Of a DNA stretch of 7,968 bases, positions 1-6,279 are shown piece by piece. Numbering within the stretch: position 1 is the stretch's first letter; each line of letters opens with the position of its first letter. This DNA comes from Candidatus Peribacterales bacterium (GTDB taxonomy: Bacteria > Patescibacteriota > Gracilibacteria > Peribacterales > Peribacteraceae), in the NCBI GenBank assembly GCA_021731345.1, contig JAKFXO010000028.1, forward strand, positions 1-7,968, written 5' to 3'. Both the position numbers and the translations under genes were made by a program. The notes under the pieces are model-generated. The model made no database searches, had not been told where the DNA came from, and saw only the letters and a list, made by a program, of their open reading frames with translations.

Positions 1-114
1 TACCTCATGTTTTCTCAAACAGTGGATGTTCACATCGCCTATCTCCGGCGTAAGCTCGGCAAGAGCGTCATCGAGACCGTACCCGGTCAGGGCTACATGA
101 TCCCCACAGACTAA
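1..114 (+). CDS. OmpR/PhoB-family response regulator, C-terminal end (partial)
   Basis: Only the last 37 codons are in the window; the gene starts beyond the left edge and ends at TAA 112-114. The visible peptide contains VDVHIAYLRRKLG followed by IETVPGQGYMIPTD. This is the recognition helix plus C-terminal wing hairpin of the winged-helix DNA-binding domain of OmpR/PhoB-type regulators, where VDVHI..LRRKL and TV.G.GY are the family hallmarks. The receiver domain is not visible. The histidine kinase starts four bases after the stop, so the two form one operon and a cognate pair: the kinase should phosphorylate the regulator, which then binds direct-repeat operators as a tandem dimer. A candidate operator is seen at 1302-1320. 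The family assignment is firm; the regulon is unknown. Confidence 0.88.
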   Translation, partial: YLMFSQTVDVHIAYLRRKLGKSVIETVPGQGYMIPTD

Positions 115-118
115 GACC

Positions 119-1297
119 ATGTTCAAGCGCATCAGCTACCGCATCGCACTACAGTTTACCGCGTTCGTACTCGGGCTTTTTCTTGTGAACGGTATCATTT
201 TTCTAGCTGCTGATATCACGAATGCACGGCGCCAGACGCACTTCCGCCTCTCGCGTGAATCTTTTATTGCTATTCGACATATTGATCATCCGAGCTTCCC
301 TGATATGCACCCGGAGGATTTGCCAATGCAGATTCGCGACCGCGTTCGTTTCATCGATGCATCGGGCACCACGCTCTACGCAGGACGATATTTTACTGAC
401 GTGCCGTTTTCATCGGGGCAGGGATTTTCACGCATACGCATCGCAGAAGATGACATGAGTGTTCTCACCATTCCTGTCATGGTCGAGGGGAAATTGAAGG
501 CGTATGCGCAGATTGCGGACATGGAACGTCTGAGGCTTAACGACCTTCCTCTTCGCGCTTTTCTCTATCTCATCGTCAGCATTTCCGTGTCGGCGCTCAC
601 ATTCCTCGTGGGTATTTTCTTTGCGCGTAGAAGCTTGAAGCCCGCCGAAGAAATGATGATGCGTCTTGAGCAGTTTACGCAGGATGCAAGCCATGAACTC
701 CGTACGCCGCTTGCAGCGCTCAATTCATCGCTCGATCTCGCACTGAAAACCGGTAAACACCAAGAAGGTCTGCATTCTGCGAAAGAAGATGTGAAAGACA
801 TCACAGTTCTTGTGGAGAGACTTCTGGAGCTTGCACGTATCGATAAATTTGTGTTGGGCGATGAAGAGGTGGACTTCACAGCACTCGTGACGGATACCCT
901 CGAAAAGTACCGCATTATCGCAAAAGAAAAAGGAATTGCAGTCGATGCCGTGATTGCAAACGGGATCACTGTGAGGGGTGATGCAGCGCTTCTACGGCAA
1001 GTGATCTCCAATCTCTTCATGAATGCTGTGAAATTTAACAAGCCATCCGGCACCATCAAGATTCTTCTCACCAAGAAAGAGCTGTCAGTTGTCGATACCG
1101 GCATTGGCATCTCGCCGAATGATGTACCGAACATCTTCAACCGATTTTTCCAGGCAGATACATCGCGAGCTAAGGAAGGATTTGGCCTTGGCTTAGCCCT
1201 GACGCGGCGCATCGTGGAGCTCCACGGGTGGACAATTCGCGCTGATAGCGTGCTTGGGAAAGGCACAACATTTCGTATCGCTATACAGACGGCGTAG
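119..1297 (+). CDS. Membrane sensor histidine kinase of a two-component system
   Basis: This 392-residue protein senses an extracytoplasmic or membrane signal and autophosphorylates before passing phosphate to the adjacent regulator. Two membrane segments are visible, about residues 9-31 and 147-168, bracketing a small outside domain of about 115 residues that I do not recognise. The second segment is followed by only about 20 residues (RRSLKPAEEMM...) before the H-box SHELRTPLAAL, so there is no full HAMP domain; this short-linker layout is known in other kinases. The phosphoacceptor is His192. The catalytic domain has the N-box (Asn298, Asn302 in NLFMNAVKFN), the G1 box DTGIG at 326-330, the F-box NIFNRFF and the G2 box GFGLGLAL at 354-361, so it should be active. 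The ATG lies four bases after the regulator stop, which suggests translational coupling; there is no Shine-Dalgarno sequence. The specific signal cannot be predicted. Confidence 0.95.
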   Translation: MFKRISYRIALQFTAFVLGLFLVNGIIFLAADITNARRQTHFRLSRESFIAIRHIDHPSFPDMHPEDLPMQIRDRVRFIDASGTTLYAGRYFTDVPFSSGQGFSRIRIAEDDMSVLTIPVMVEGKLKAYAQIADMERLRLNDLPLRAFLYLIVSISVSALTFLVGIFFARRSLKPAEEMMMRLEQFTQDASHELRTPLAALNSSLDLALKTGKHQEGLHSAKEDVKDITVLVERLLELARIDKFVLGDEEVDFTALVTDTLEKYRIIAKEKGIAVDAVIANGITVRGDAALLRQVISNLFMNAVKFNKPSGTIKILLTKKELSVVDTGIGISPNDVPNIFNRFFQADTSRAKEGFGLGLALTRRIVELHGWTIRADSVLGKGTTFRIAIQTA

Positions 1298-1301
1298 TTC
1301 T

Positions 1302-1320
1302 TCTTAACCGTCTCTTAAAG
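1302..1320 (+). promoter_or_regulatory. Candidate OmpR/PhoB-family operator (direct repeat, 11-bp period)
   Basis: The kinase stop codon is followed within five bases by TTAACC (1304-1309), five bases, then TTAAAG (1315-1320). Taking one more base on each side, CTTAA recurs exactly 11 bp apart. Direct repeats of about 10-11 bp are how OmpR/PhoB-family regulators bind, and TTAACA-N5-TTAACA is the known PhoP box in Bacillus subtilis. Its position between the two-component genes and the structured leader of the SLH gene suggests that the upstream regulator controls that gene. I see no convincing -35/-10 pair next to it, so this is a candidate only. Confidence 0.35.
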
Positions 1321-1324
1321 TTGT

Positions 1325-1456
1325 CGGTCTACAGTGACCGCGTTCTTGGAAGAGATAGGAAACGAAGGCGAACCACCCACTTTGAACCAGATAGGTTCCG
1401 TAGACCGCCGCAGTACGGGAGCACTTGCGGCGAGTGAAAGAGAGGTAGCCGGTCAC
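1325..1456 (+). ncRNA. Candidate structured RNA with crossing helices (cis-regulatory leader or ribozyme-like)
   Basis: This stretch has no credible coding content but strong base-pairing. CGGTCTAC (1325-1332) is perfectly complementary to GTAGACCG (1400-1407). GTGACCG (1334-1340), one base after the first arm, is perfectly complementary to CGGTCAC (1450-1456). The two helices cross, so together they make a pseudoknot. Between them, GAACC (1384-1388) pairs with GGTTC (1394-1398) around loop AGATA, and CGCCGCA (1406-1412) pairs with TGCGGCG (1426-1432). Short alternatives also exist: CGGTC with GACCG inside 1325-1340, and GACCG (1403-1407) with CGGTC (1450-1454), so a switch between folds is possible. 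An intrinsic terminator follows 24 bases later. It could be a riboswitch-like attenuator of the SLH gene, a processed 3' RNA of the kinase transcript, or an independent small RNA. Known classes considered did not match well. Strand is inferred from flanking gene direction and the terminator. Confidence 0.5.
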
Positions 1457-1480
1457 GTGAGGGATGATCGGTTGCCAGGG

Positions 1481-1507
1481 GAGCCTCGCGCAGTGCGGGG
1501 CTCTTTT
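1481..1507 (+). terminator. Intrinsic terminator between kinase/structured RNA and SLH gene
   Basis: GAGCCTCGC (1481-1489) pairs with GCGGGGCTC (1495-1503) over nine base pairs with one G-U, closing a five-base loop GCAGT, and TTTT (1504-1507) then ATT follows. It can end the two-component transcript. Because the SLH gene starts 62 bases later in the same direction, it could also act as an attenuator controlled by the structured RNA. GCGAG at 1430-1434 is complementary to CTCGC (1485-1489) in the 5' arm, which would be a weak (5-bp) antiterminator pairing. Confidence 0.8.
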
Positions 1508-1553
1508 ATTCTGTGTAAGGATTGTTCTTGGTGCTCGTCTTAATGTCGTTAAC

Positions 1554-1566
1554 CTTACCCCTCCTC
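1554..1566 (+). promoter_or_regulatory. Pyrimidine-rich tract before the SLH gene start
   Basis: The bases CCTTACCCCTCCTC end two bases before the ATG, where a Shine-Dalgarno sequence would normally lie. There is no AGGAGG-like motif. Similar CCCC-containing pyrimidine tracts precede the D, B and A ATPase genes. It may be an S1-type ribosome contact, but its function is inferred. Confidence 0.3.
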
Positions 1567-1568
1567 AT

Positions 1569-2330
1569 ATGACCCTCGAACGACGCAACACCCTACTTCT
1601 CGCAGGACCGACTCTCGCCCTTGTCCTTTGGATGAGCGCAGAAGCCGCCTTCGCTATGTTCCCAGAAGATGTTGGGCGCTCTCCGTATGTACCACCAGCA
1701 GGCACGACGTCTTCCTCTTCTCCGGCAACTCCTCCATCGGCAACGCCATTTTCGACCAAGCAATTTCTTGACGTTCCATCCACGCATCCACAGTTTGAAG
1801 CTATCGAGTACCTCCGCACGCATAACATCCTCAAGGGTGACTACACCGACGGTAAATTCCACCCAGAGAGGCGTATTCGCAGAGACGAACTCGTACAGCT
1901 CATGACGAGCGATTTCCTTATGTCGAATCGTGATAATTCATGTCTCAACAAAAACGGTGCAGGCATTCGTCTCTTCAATGACGTCAACGCTGACACCGTT
2001 CATGCACTCGATATCTGTAACGCCAAAGTCTCTGGCATCATCCATGGATACGCTGACGGATATTTCCGTCCAACACGCCTTGTGAGCTTCGTTGAGGCTG
2101 CCAAGGTCGTCAGCCGCATCTTCCGTGTCAGTCAGGAACAGGGAGACACAGCCGACCAGCGTTGGTACTTCGTGTATGTCGACTCGCTCTCCAAGCGTAA
2201 CGGCATTCCGACGAGCATCCGCTTCCTCGCTCAGCCAGTCACGCGCGGCGAGGTTGCCGTGATGATCTATCGTGCAAAGATGAACATCACGAACCAGCCA
2301 TCTCAGAGTTGGGAGAACTTGAGTAAGTAA
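1569..2330 (+). CDS. Secreted SLH-domain cell-surface protein
   Basis: This 253-residue protein is probably exported and bound to the cell wall or S-layer. The N-terminus is a clear signal peptide: ERR, a hydrophobic stretch LLLAGPTLALVLW, and a likely signal peptidase site AFA/M after residue 29. A Ser/Thr/Pro-rich linker (about 38-64) leads to three SLH-like modules at about 66-117 (FLDVPSTHPQFEAIEYL... YTDGKFHPERRIRRDEL), 136-186 (with GYADGYFRPTRLVSFVEAAKV) and 198-236 (VTRGEVAVMIYRA, the most degenerate). SLH domains in other bacteria bind pyruvylated secondary wall polymers. There is no enzymatic domain, so it may be an anchor or minor S-layer component. Cys125 and Cys150 could form a disulfide. 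The ATG at 1569 is chosen because the longer frame from 1464 would add 35 residues before the signal peptide and cover the terminator hairpin. A strong terminator follows. Confidence 0.88.
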   Translation: MTLERRNTLLLAGPTLALVLWMSAEAAFAMFPEDVGRSPYVPPAGTTSSSSPATPPSATPFSTKQFLDVPSTHPQFEAIEYLRTHNILKGDYTDGKFHPERRIRRDELVQLMTSDFLMSNRDNSCLNKNGAGIRLFNDVNADTVHALDICNAKVSGIIHGYADGYFRPTRLVSFVEAAKVVSRIFRVSQEQGDTADQRWYFVYVDSLSKRNGIPTSIRFLAQPVTRGEVAVMIYRAKMNITNQPSQSWENLSK

Positions 2331-2346
2331 TTCGCTCTACAGCGAA
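2331..2346. repeat. Short perfect inverted repeat directly after the SLH stop codon
   Basis: TTCGCT (2331-2336) and AGCGAA (2341-2346) form a six-pair hairpin around loop CTAC, starting at the base after the SLH stop. It lacks a T-run on either strand and sits seven bases before the strong terminator hairpin. It may protect the 3' end of the mRNA or be incidental. Confidence 0.4.
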
Positions 2347-2352
2347 AAGGAT

Positions 2353-2383
2353 AGAGGGAGGCGAAAGCCTCTCTCTTTTTTTT
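2353..2383 (+). terminator. Strong intrinsic terminator between convergent genes
   Basis: AGAGGGAGGC (2353-2362) pairs with GCCTCTCTCT (2367-2376) in ten base pairs with one G-U, closed by a GAAA tetraloop, and is followed by an uninterrupted run of T to 2383. It ends the SLH transcript. On the minus strand the same hairpin is followed by ATCCTTTTCG, a poor U-tract, so it may only partly terminate the convergent ATPase operon. Confidence 0.92.
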
Positions 2384-2394
2384 GACGTATGTAT

Positions 2395-3039
2395 CTATGC
2401 CACCTGCTTCGCATCCTGCTCCTGCTGCAGGCTCGCCTTCACGCGCATTGTCGCGATGATGCCTGCGCGTTCGGCTTCATCCAGACGGAGCTTGATGTAC
2501 TTCACCGTTTCTTGCAGGTCAGGAATCATCTTGTGTTCTAGTGCGTTCACGCGGCGACGTGTTGTTTCTAGTTCGATGGCCATGTTCTCCGCTTGCTTCT
2601 CGATTTCTGCGAGTTTGATAAGCGTCTCAAAGGCGCTGTCGAATGCATCGATAGCGCGGTCAAGAAGCGTATTGGTTTGTGCGTAGCCATAGTTACGCAC
2701 AGTGCCTTCTTTCTTGAGTTTGAAGAATGGGATTTTGACACCCATGACGCTGCGCGTTTCCACTGTCAGTTCGATCGTCGCTTGCGGAGAGCTCAGTGCG
2801 TTCTCCACCTCAGCATCAGAGAGCCAAGCAGACGCAGTAAGGAAGCTCATGAACGCATCGCCAAGCTCGGCTTCCACGCGCGTACGCAAATCCTTTGCAG
2901 ATCGAATGATCGCAAGGAACTGCTGCATGAGACCATCCTGTTTGTCTTTGAGAAGTTTGTGGCCGCGTTTCGCAGACGTCGTGGAGCGCTTCAGCTCCAT
3001 GAGTGCCATGCGGGTCGGATTGACGCGGAGAAGGGTCAC
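2395..3039 (-). CDS. atpD: V/A-type ATPase subunit D (central rotor stalk)
   Basis: Subunit D is the main shaft of the rotor, turning inside the A3B3 head and, with F and C, linking it to the membrane ring. At 214 residues it has the family's usual length. Both signature ends are present: RVNPTRMALMELKR...RGHKLLKDKQD near the N-terminus (residues 5-34) and TRRRVNALEHKMIPDLQETVKYIKLRLDEAER (about 160-191) near the C-terminus. These form the two long antiparallel helices of the coiled coil. The start is GTG: the first in-frame ATG lies inside the conserved RVNPTRM motif and would remove it. The stop is TAG. It is the last ATPase gene here and lies 29 bases after subunit B. The spacer has a pyrimidine tract and no Shine-Dalgarno sequence. 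The assignment is confident; the symbol follows V/A-type naming and is not F-type beta. Confidence 0.95.
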   Translation of the reverse strand: MTLLRVNPTRMALMELKRSTTSAKRGHKLLKDKQDGLMQQFLAIIRSAKDLRTRVEAELGDAFMSFLTASAWLSDAEVENALSSPQATIELTVETRSVMGVKIPFFKLKKEGTVRNYGYAQTNTLLDRAIDAFDSAFETLIKLAEIEKQAENMAIELETTRRRVNALEHKMIPDLQETVKYIKLRLDEAERAGIIATMRVKASLQQEQDAKQVA

Positions 3040-3046
3040 GGTTGAA

Positions 3047-3060
3047 TGAGGGGAAGGAAG
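3047..3060 (-). promoter_or_regulatory. Pyrimidine-rich tract before the subunit D GTG start
   Basis: On the coding strand the 29-base B-D spacer contains CTTCCTTCCCCTCA, ending about seven bases before the GTG. No purine-rich ribosome binding site is present, even though a GTG start usually needs support. It resembles the tracts before the A, B and SLH genes. Confidence 0.3.
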
Positions 3061-3068
3061 ACGAGGTC

Positions 3069-4487
3069 TTATGACTTAGGTAAATATTTATCGATGTGAG
3101 CGCCTTTGACGCGCTTGAGTTCGGAACGTGGGACGAGGGACAAGAGTTTCCATCCGATGCGTAGAGAATCGTAAATTGAACGGTTCTCCTGCTCGCCTTG
3201 GGTGATGAATTCTTTTTCAAATGCGGATGCAAATGCGAGATAGGCTTTGTCCGTATCATTGAGTGACGATTCGCCAAGGATGACGGCAAGTTCGCGGACT
3301 TCCACGCCGCGTGCGTAACAAGCGGTCAGCTGTGCGTCCATACCTGAGTGATCCTCGCGCGTTTTTCCTTCACCCTGAGCCTTACCCTTGAGACGCGAGA
3401 GCGAGCCCATCGGGATGACTGGTGGATAGATACCTTTCTGGTGGAGACTTCGGTCCTGACGAATCTGACCTTCTGTGATGTATCCCGTGAGATCAGGAAT
3501 CGGATGCGTGACGTCATCTTCCGGCATCGTGAGGATCGGGATCTGCGTGATGCTTCCTTTGCGTCCACGGATGCGACCAGCACGCTCGTAAATAGTCGCA
3601 AGGTCGGTGTACATGTAACCCGGGTAACCACGGCGACCAGGTACTTCTTTGCGCGCCGCAGACACTTCACGGAGTGCTTCACAGTAGTTCGTCATATCCG
3701 TGAGGATCACGGTGACGTGATAATCTTTTTCGTAGGCTAAGTATTCCGCAACGGTGAGTGCGAGACGTGGCGTGGCGATGCGTTCCACCACAGGGTTATC
3801 TGCAGTGTTGAGGAACAGCACCGCACGAGCGAGTGCGCCGGTCTTTTCAAATTCCTGCTGGAAGAATTGTGCCTCCTCAAATGTCACACCCATGGCCGCG
3901 AAGACGACGGCAAACTTTCCATCTTCTTCCTCACCAACCTCGGCGCCCTGAGAGTCCACATCTTTCTTCGTGAGAACGCGAGCCTGACGTGCGATCTGCG
4001 CTGCGAGCTTACTGTGTGGCAAACCTGCACCGGAGAAAATAGGCAGCTTCTGACCGCGCACAAGTGTGTTCAGGACATCGATAGTGGATATACCGGTCTG
4101 GATGAAGTCATCTGGGAACTCGCGAGACGCTGGGTTGATCGGGTAGCCGTTAATATCGACACGCTTCTCTGGAAGAATTTTTGGACCTCCGTCGATCGGA
4201 TCACCTGCACCACTGAAGATGCGACCAAGCATGTCCTCCGAGACACCAAACTGGAACGTGCGGCCAAGGAAACGAACGGTGGTGCCTTCGGTCTTGAGTC
4301 CCTGCGATGGCTCGAAGAGCTGCACGATGGCGAGTCCTTTGCGGGATTCAAGCACTTTACCAACGCGGTGTTCGCCGTTTGGGAGCGTGATATCGCAGAG
4401 TTCGTCGTAGGCGATGCCCTCGACACCCTCGACCATGAGGAGTGGTCCTGAGATGCTTTTAACTGTTTTGTAGGCGGTAAGAGACAT
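3069..4487 (-). CDS. atpB: V/A-type ATPase subunit B (non-catalytic head subunit)
   Basis: Subunit B alternates with A in the A3B3 hexamer and supplies the arginine finger. The 472-residue length is normal. The P-loop position reads SGAGLPHSKLAAQ (about 152-164) instead of GxxxxGKT, which identifies B as non-catalytic. The family motifs MGVTFEEAQFF (199-209), NPVVERIATPRLALT (231-245), TDMTNYCEALREVSAARKEVPGRRGYPGYMYTDLATIYERAGR (263-305) and SLSRL with likely arginine finger Arg365 are all present. An acidic insertion (about 173-191) is typical of bacterial B subunits. It starts 25 bases after the A stop and ends 29 bases before D. I see no frameshift or missing key residue. The alternative, an F-type alpha subunit, is excluded by the motifs and the neighbours. 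Confidence 0.97.
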   Translation of the reverse strand: MSLTAYKTVKSISGPLLMVEGVEGIAYDELCDITLPNGEHRVGKVLESRKGLAIVQLFEPSQGLKTEGTTVRFLGRTFQFGVSEDMLGRIFSGAGDPIDGGPKILPEKRVDINGYPINPASREFPDDFIQTGISTIDVLNTLVRGQKLPIFSGAGLPHSKLAAQIARQARVLTKKDVDSQGAEVGEEEDGKFAVVFAAMGVTFEEAQFFQQEFEKTGALARAVLFLNTADNPVVERIATPRLALTVAEYLAYEKDYHVTVILTDMTNYCEALREVSAARKEVPGRRGYPGYMYTDLATIYERAGRIRGRKGSITQIPILTMPEDDVTHPIPDLTGYITEGQIRQDRSLHQKGIYPPVIPMGSLSRLKGKAQGEGKTREDHSGMDAQLTACYARGVEVRELAVILGESSLNDTDKAYLAFASAFEKEFITQGEQENRSIYDSLRIGWKLLSLVPRSELKRVKGAHIDKYLPKS

Positions 4488-4493
4488 GGGAGT

Positions 4494-4503
4494 CGGGGGA
4501 AGA
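4494..4503 (-). promoter_or_regulatory. Pyrimidine-rich tract before the subunit B start
   Basis: The coding-strand A-B spacer contains TTCTTCCCCC followed by GACTCCC and the ATG. There is no Shine-Dalgarno sequence. It is the same kind of tract as before the A, D and SLH genes. Confidence 0.3.
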
Positions 4504-4512
4504 ATGCGGAGA

Positions 4513-6276
4513 TTAGGCGGCGATCATGAGACTCTGAACGTTCTCGTCGATCAACTTTTCAAGAGCGTCGAATTTCTCCATTTCGTTTTCTGGATACAAG
4601 TGAGCTTTTGCAATTTCATCTTTCACCGAGAGAGAACGGAGTTTCTGGAATTCAAAATCTTCCTGCTCAATGACCGGCACGGCTGCATCCGCAAAGCGGA
4701 AAATGGCGCGCAGAATGCGGTACTGCTTCTTGATCGACGTGTACGCGTCCATTGCGTCGTATGCGTTCTGGAATAAGAAGTCTTCACGGATCATGCGTGC
4801 GGTTTCGAGGATGAGCTGCTCTTTTGGCGAGAGTGCATCGGTACCGACGAGACGCACGATTTCTTCTAACTTGTTTTCCTGCTGCAAGATCGTGAGTGCG
4901 CGTTCGCGGTTCTTCATGAAGTCTTCTGCAATGGTGCTTGCAAACGTGCTCGCAAGATTTTCAGCGTAGAGCGTGTAGCTCTGGAGCCAGTTGATAGCGG
5001 GGAAGTGGCGCTTGTAAGCCAAGCGTGCATCAAGTGCCCAGAAAACTTTGGTCACGCGGAGCGTGTTTTGCGTCACTGGTTCCGAGAAGTCTCCACCCGG
5101 AGGTGAGATAGCACCGATCACCGAGAGTGAACCTTTGCGGTTTCCAGAACCAAGACAGCTGACAGCACCCGCACGCTCGTAGAAACCTGCAGTACGTGAG
5201 CCGAGGTACGCTGGGTAACCTTCTTCACCTGGCATTTCTTCTAGGCGTCCGGACATTTCACGCATCGCCTCTGCCCAGCGTGATGTGGAGTCGGCCATGA
5301 GAGCGACGTCGTAACCCATGTCGCGGTAGTACTCCGCAATCGTAATGCCTGTGTATACAGACGCTTCGCGCGCGGCCACCGGCATGTTGGATGTATTTGC
5401 GATGAGCACCGTGCGCTTCATGAGTGGCTCACCGCTGTTTGGGTCGATGAGGTGAGGGAATTCGGTGAGAACTTCTGTCATCTCATTGCCGCGCTCGCCA
5501 CAACCGATGTAGATGATCACCTGCGCGTTGCAATACTTCGCAAGGCTCTGCTGCGTCACCGTTTTTCCTGCTCCGAATGGTCCTGGAATTGCACCAGCTC
5601 CTCCTTTAGCCATCGGGAACAGAGTGTCGAGAATACGCATGCCTGTCGCCAAAATATCTGTGGAGACCAACTTGCCCTTCACTGGACGTGCGATGCGGAT
5701 GGGCCACTTTTGCAGCATTGTGACCGGAACTTTTTTGCCATCGGGGGTCGTGATCGTTGCAATCACTTCTTCGATCGTCTTCTTTCCTGATTCAATCGAA
5801 GCGACGACTCCTTCCATTCCCGGAGGAACCATCACGCGGTGTTCGATGAGCGTGGTTTCTTGCACGGTACCAAGCACGTCACCTGACTTCACTGCGGTGC
5901 CAACGGCAACACTCGGGCGGAAGTCCCACTGAACTTTTCTGTCCAAACCGGGCACGTCGATGCCACGACTGATGAACGGGCTAGCTGCCTTTTTCTCGAT
6001 CTGTTCGAGTGGGCGCTGAATTCCGTCAAAGATCGATGTCAGGAGTCCTGGGGCAAGATCCACCGAGAGCGTTTGTCCGGTCAGTTCTACAGGCTCACCA
6101 GGGCGAACGCCGGAGGTTTCCTCGTAGACCTGAATGGACGCGGTGTCGCCGTGCAATTCGATGACTTCACCGACAAGGCGCTCTTTGGCCACGCGGACGA
6201 CTTCGTACATCTTTGCCTGGCGCATGCCAGAGGCGACGACGAGAGGTCCTGCGACTTTGGTGATGGTGGCGGACAT
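4513..6276 (-). CDS. atpA: V/A-type ATPase subunit A (catalytic subunit)
   Basis: Subunit A binds and hydrolyses (or makes) ATP in the cytoplasmic head of the rotary ATPase. At 587 residues it has the usual length and domain order: N-terminal beta-barrel (1-75), the long non-homologous bulge typical of A subunits (about 110-190), then the nucleotide-binding domain. The Walker A motif is GPFGAGKT (232-239) with Lys238 and Thr239. The catalytic Glu261 sits in GERGNE. Walker B is VALMADSTSRW with Asp329. SPPGGDFSEPVTQ (391-403) is also conserved, and the rest is a helical C-terminal domain. All catalytic residues are intact, so it should be active. The gene starts 20 bases after F and ends 25 bases before B. 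The direction (pump or synthase) and ion (H+ or Na+) depend on subunits outside the window. Confidence 0.98.
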   Translation of the reverse strand: MSATITKVAGPLVVASGMRQAKMYEVVRVAKERLVGEVIELHGDTASIQVYEETSGVRPGEPVELTGQTLSVDLAPGLLTSIFDGIQRPLEQIEKKAASPFISRGIDVPGLDRKVQWDFRPSVAVGTAVKSGDVLGTVQETTLIEHRVMVPPGMEGVVASIESGKKTIEEVIATITTPDGKKVPVTMLQKWPIRIARPVKGKLVSTDILATGMRILDTLFPMAKGGAGAIPGPFGAGKTVTQQSLAKYCNAQVIIYIGCGERGNEMTEVLTEFPHLIDPNSGEPLMKRTVLIANTSNMPVAAREASVYTGITIAEYYRDMGYDVALMADSTSRWAEAMREMSGRLEEMPGEEGYPAYLGSRTAGFYERAGAVSCLGSGNRKGSLSVIGAISPPGGDFSEPVTQNTLRVTKVFWALDARLAYKRHFPAINWLQSYTLYAENLASTFASTIAEDFMKNRERALTILQQENKLEEIVRLVGTDALSPKEQLILETARMIREDFLFQNAYDAMDAYTSIKKQYRILRAIFRFADAAVPVIEQEDFEFQKLRSLSVKDEIAKAHLYPENEMEKFDALEKLIDENVQSLMIAA

Positions 6277-6279
6277 AAC

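Noticed and set aside
565..1266. A 233-codon open frame on the minus strand opposite the kinase
   Set aside because: It is a shadow of the kinase codons; its product is serine/arginine rich with no recognisable domain, while the plus-strand frame has all kinase motifs.
1376..1406. Thiamine pyrophosphate riboswitch fragment (CTTTGAACC-GAT-like words)
   Set aside because: The paired CUGAGA element with its stem is absent and the downstream gene is an SLH protein; the similarity is a short word match.
1325..1456. 5S rRNA gene (about 130 bases, closed by a stem, with GAACCACCC and GAGAGGTAG segments)
   Set aside because: The invariant CCGAAC and GUUAAG-type loop segments and the helix I-V order are missing, and the helices actually seen cross each other, unlike 5S.
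1464..1568. Extended N-terminus of the SLH protein from the ATG at 1464
   Set aside because: It would overlap the intrinsic terminator, contain cysteine- and glycine-rich residues of no clear function, and put the signal peptide inside the protein.
3867..4451. A 194-codon plus-strand frame opposite subunit B
   Set aside because: It is complementary to the well-conserved subunit B frame and has no recognisable domain.
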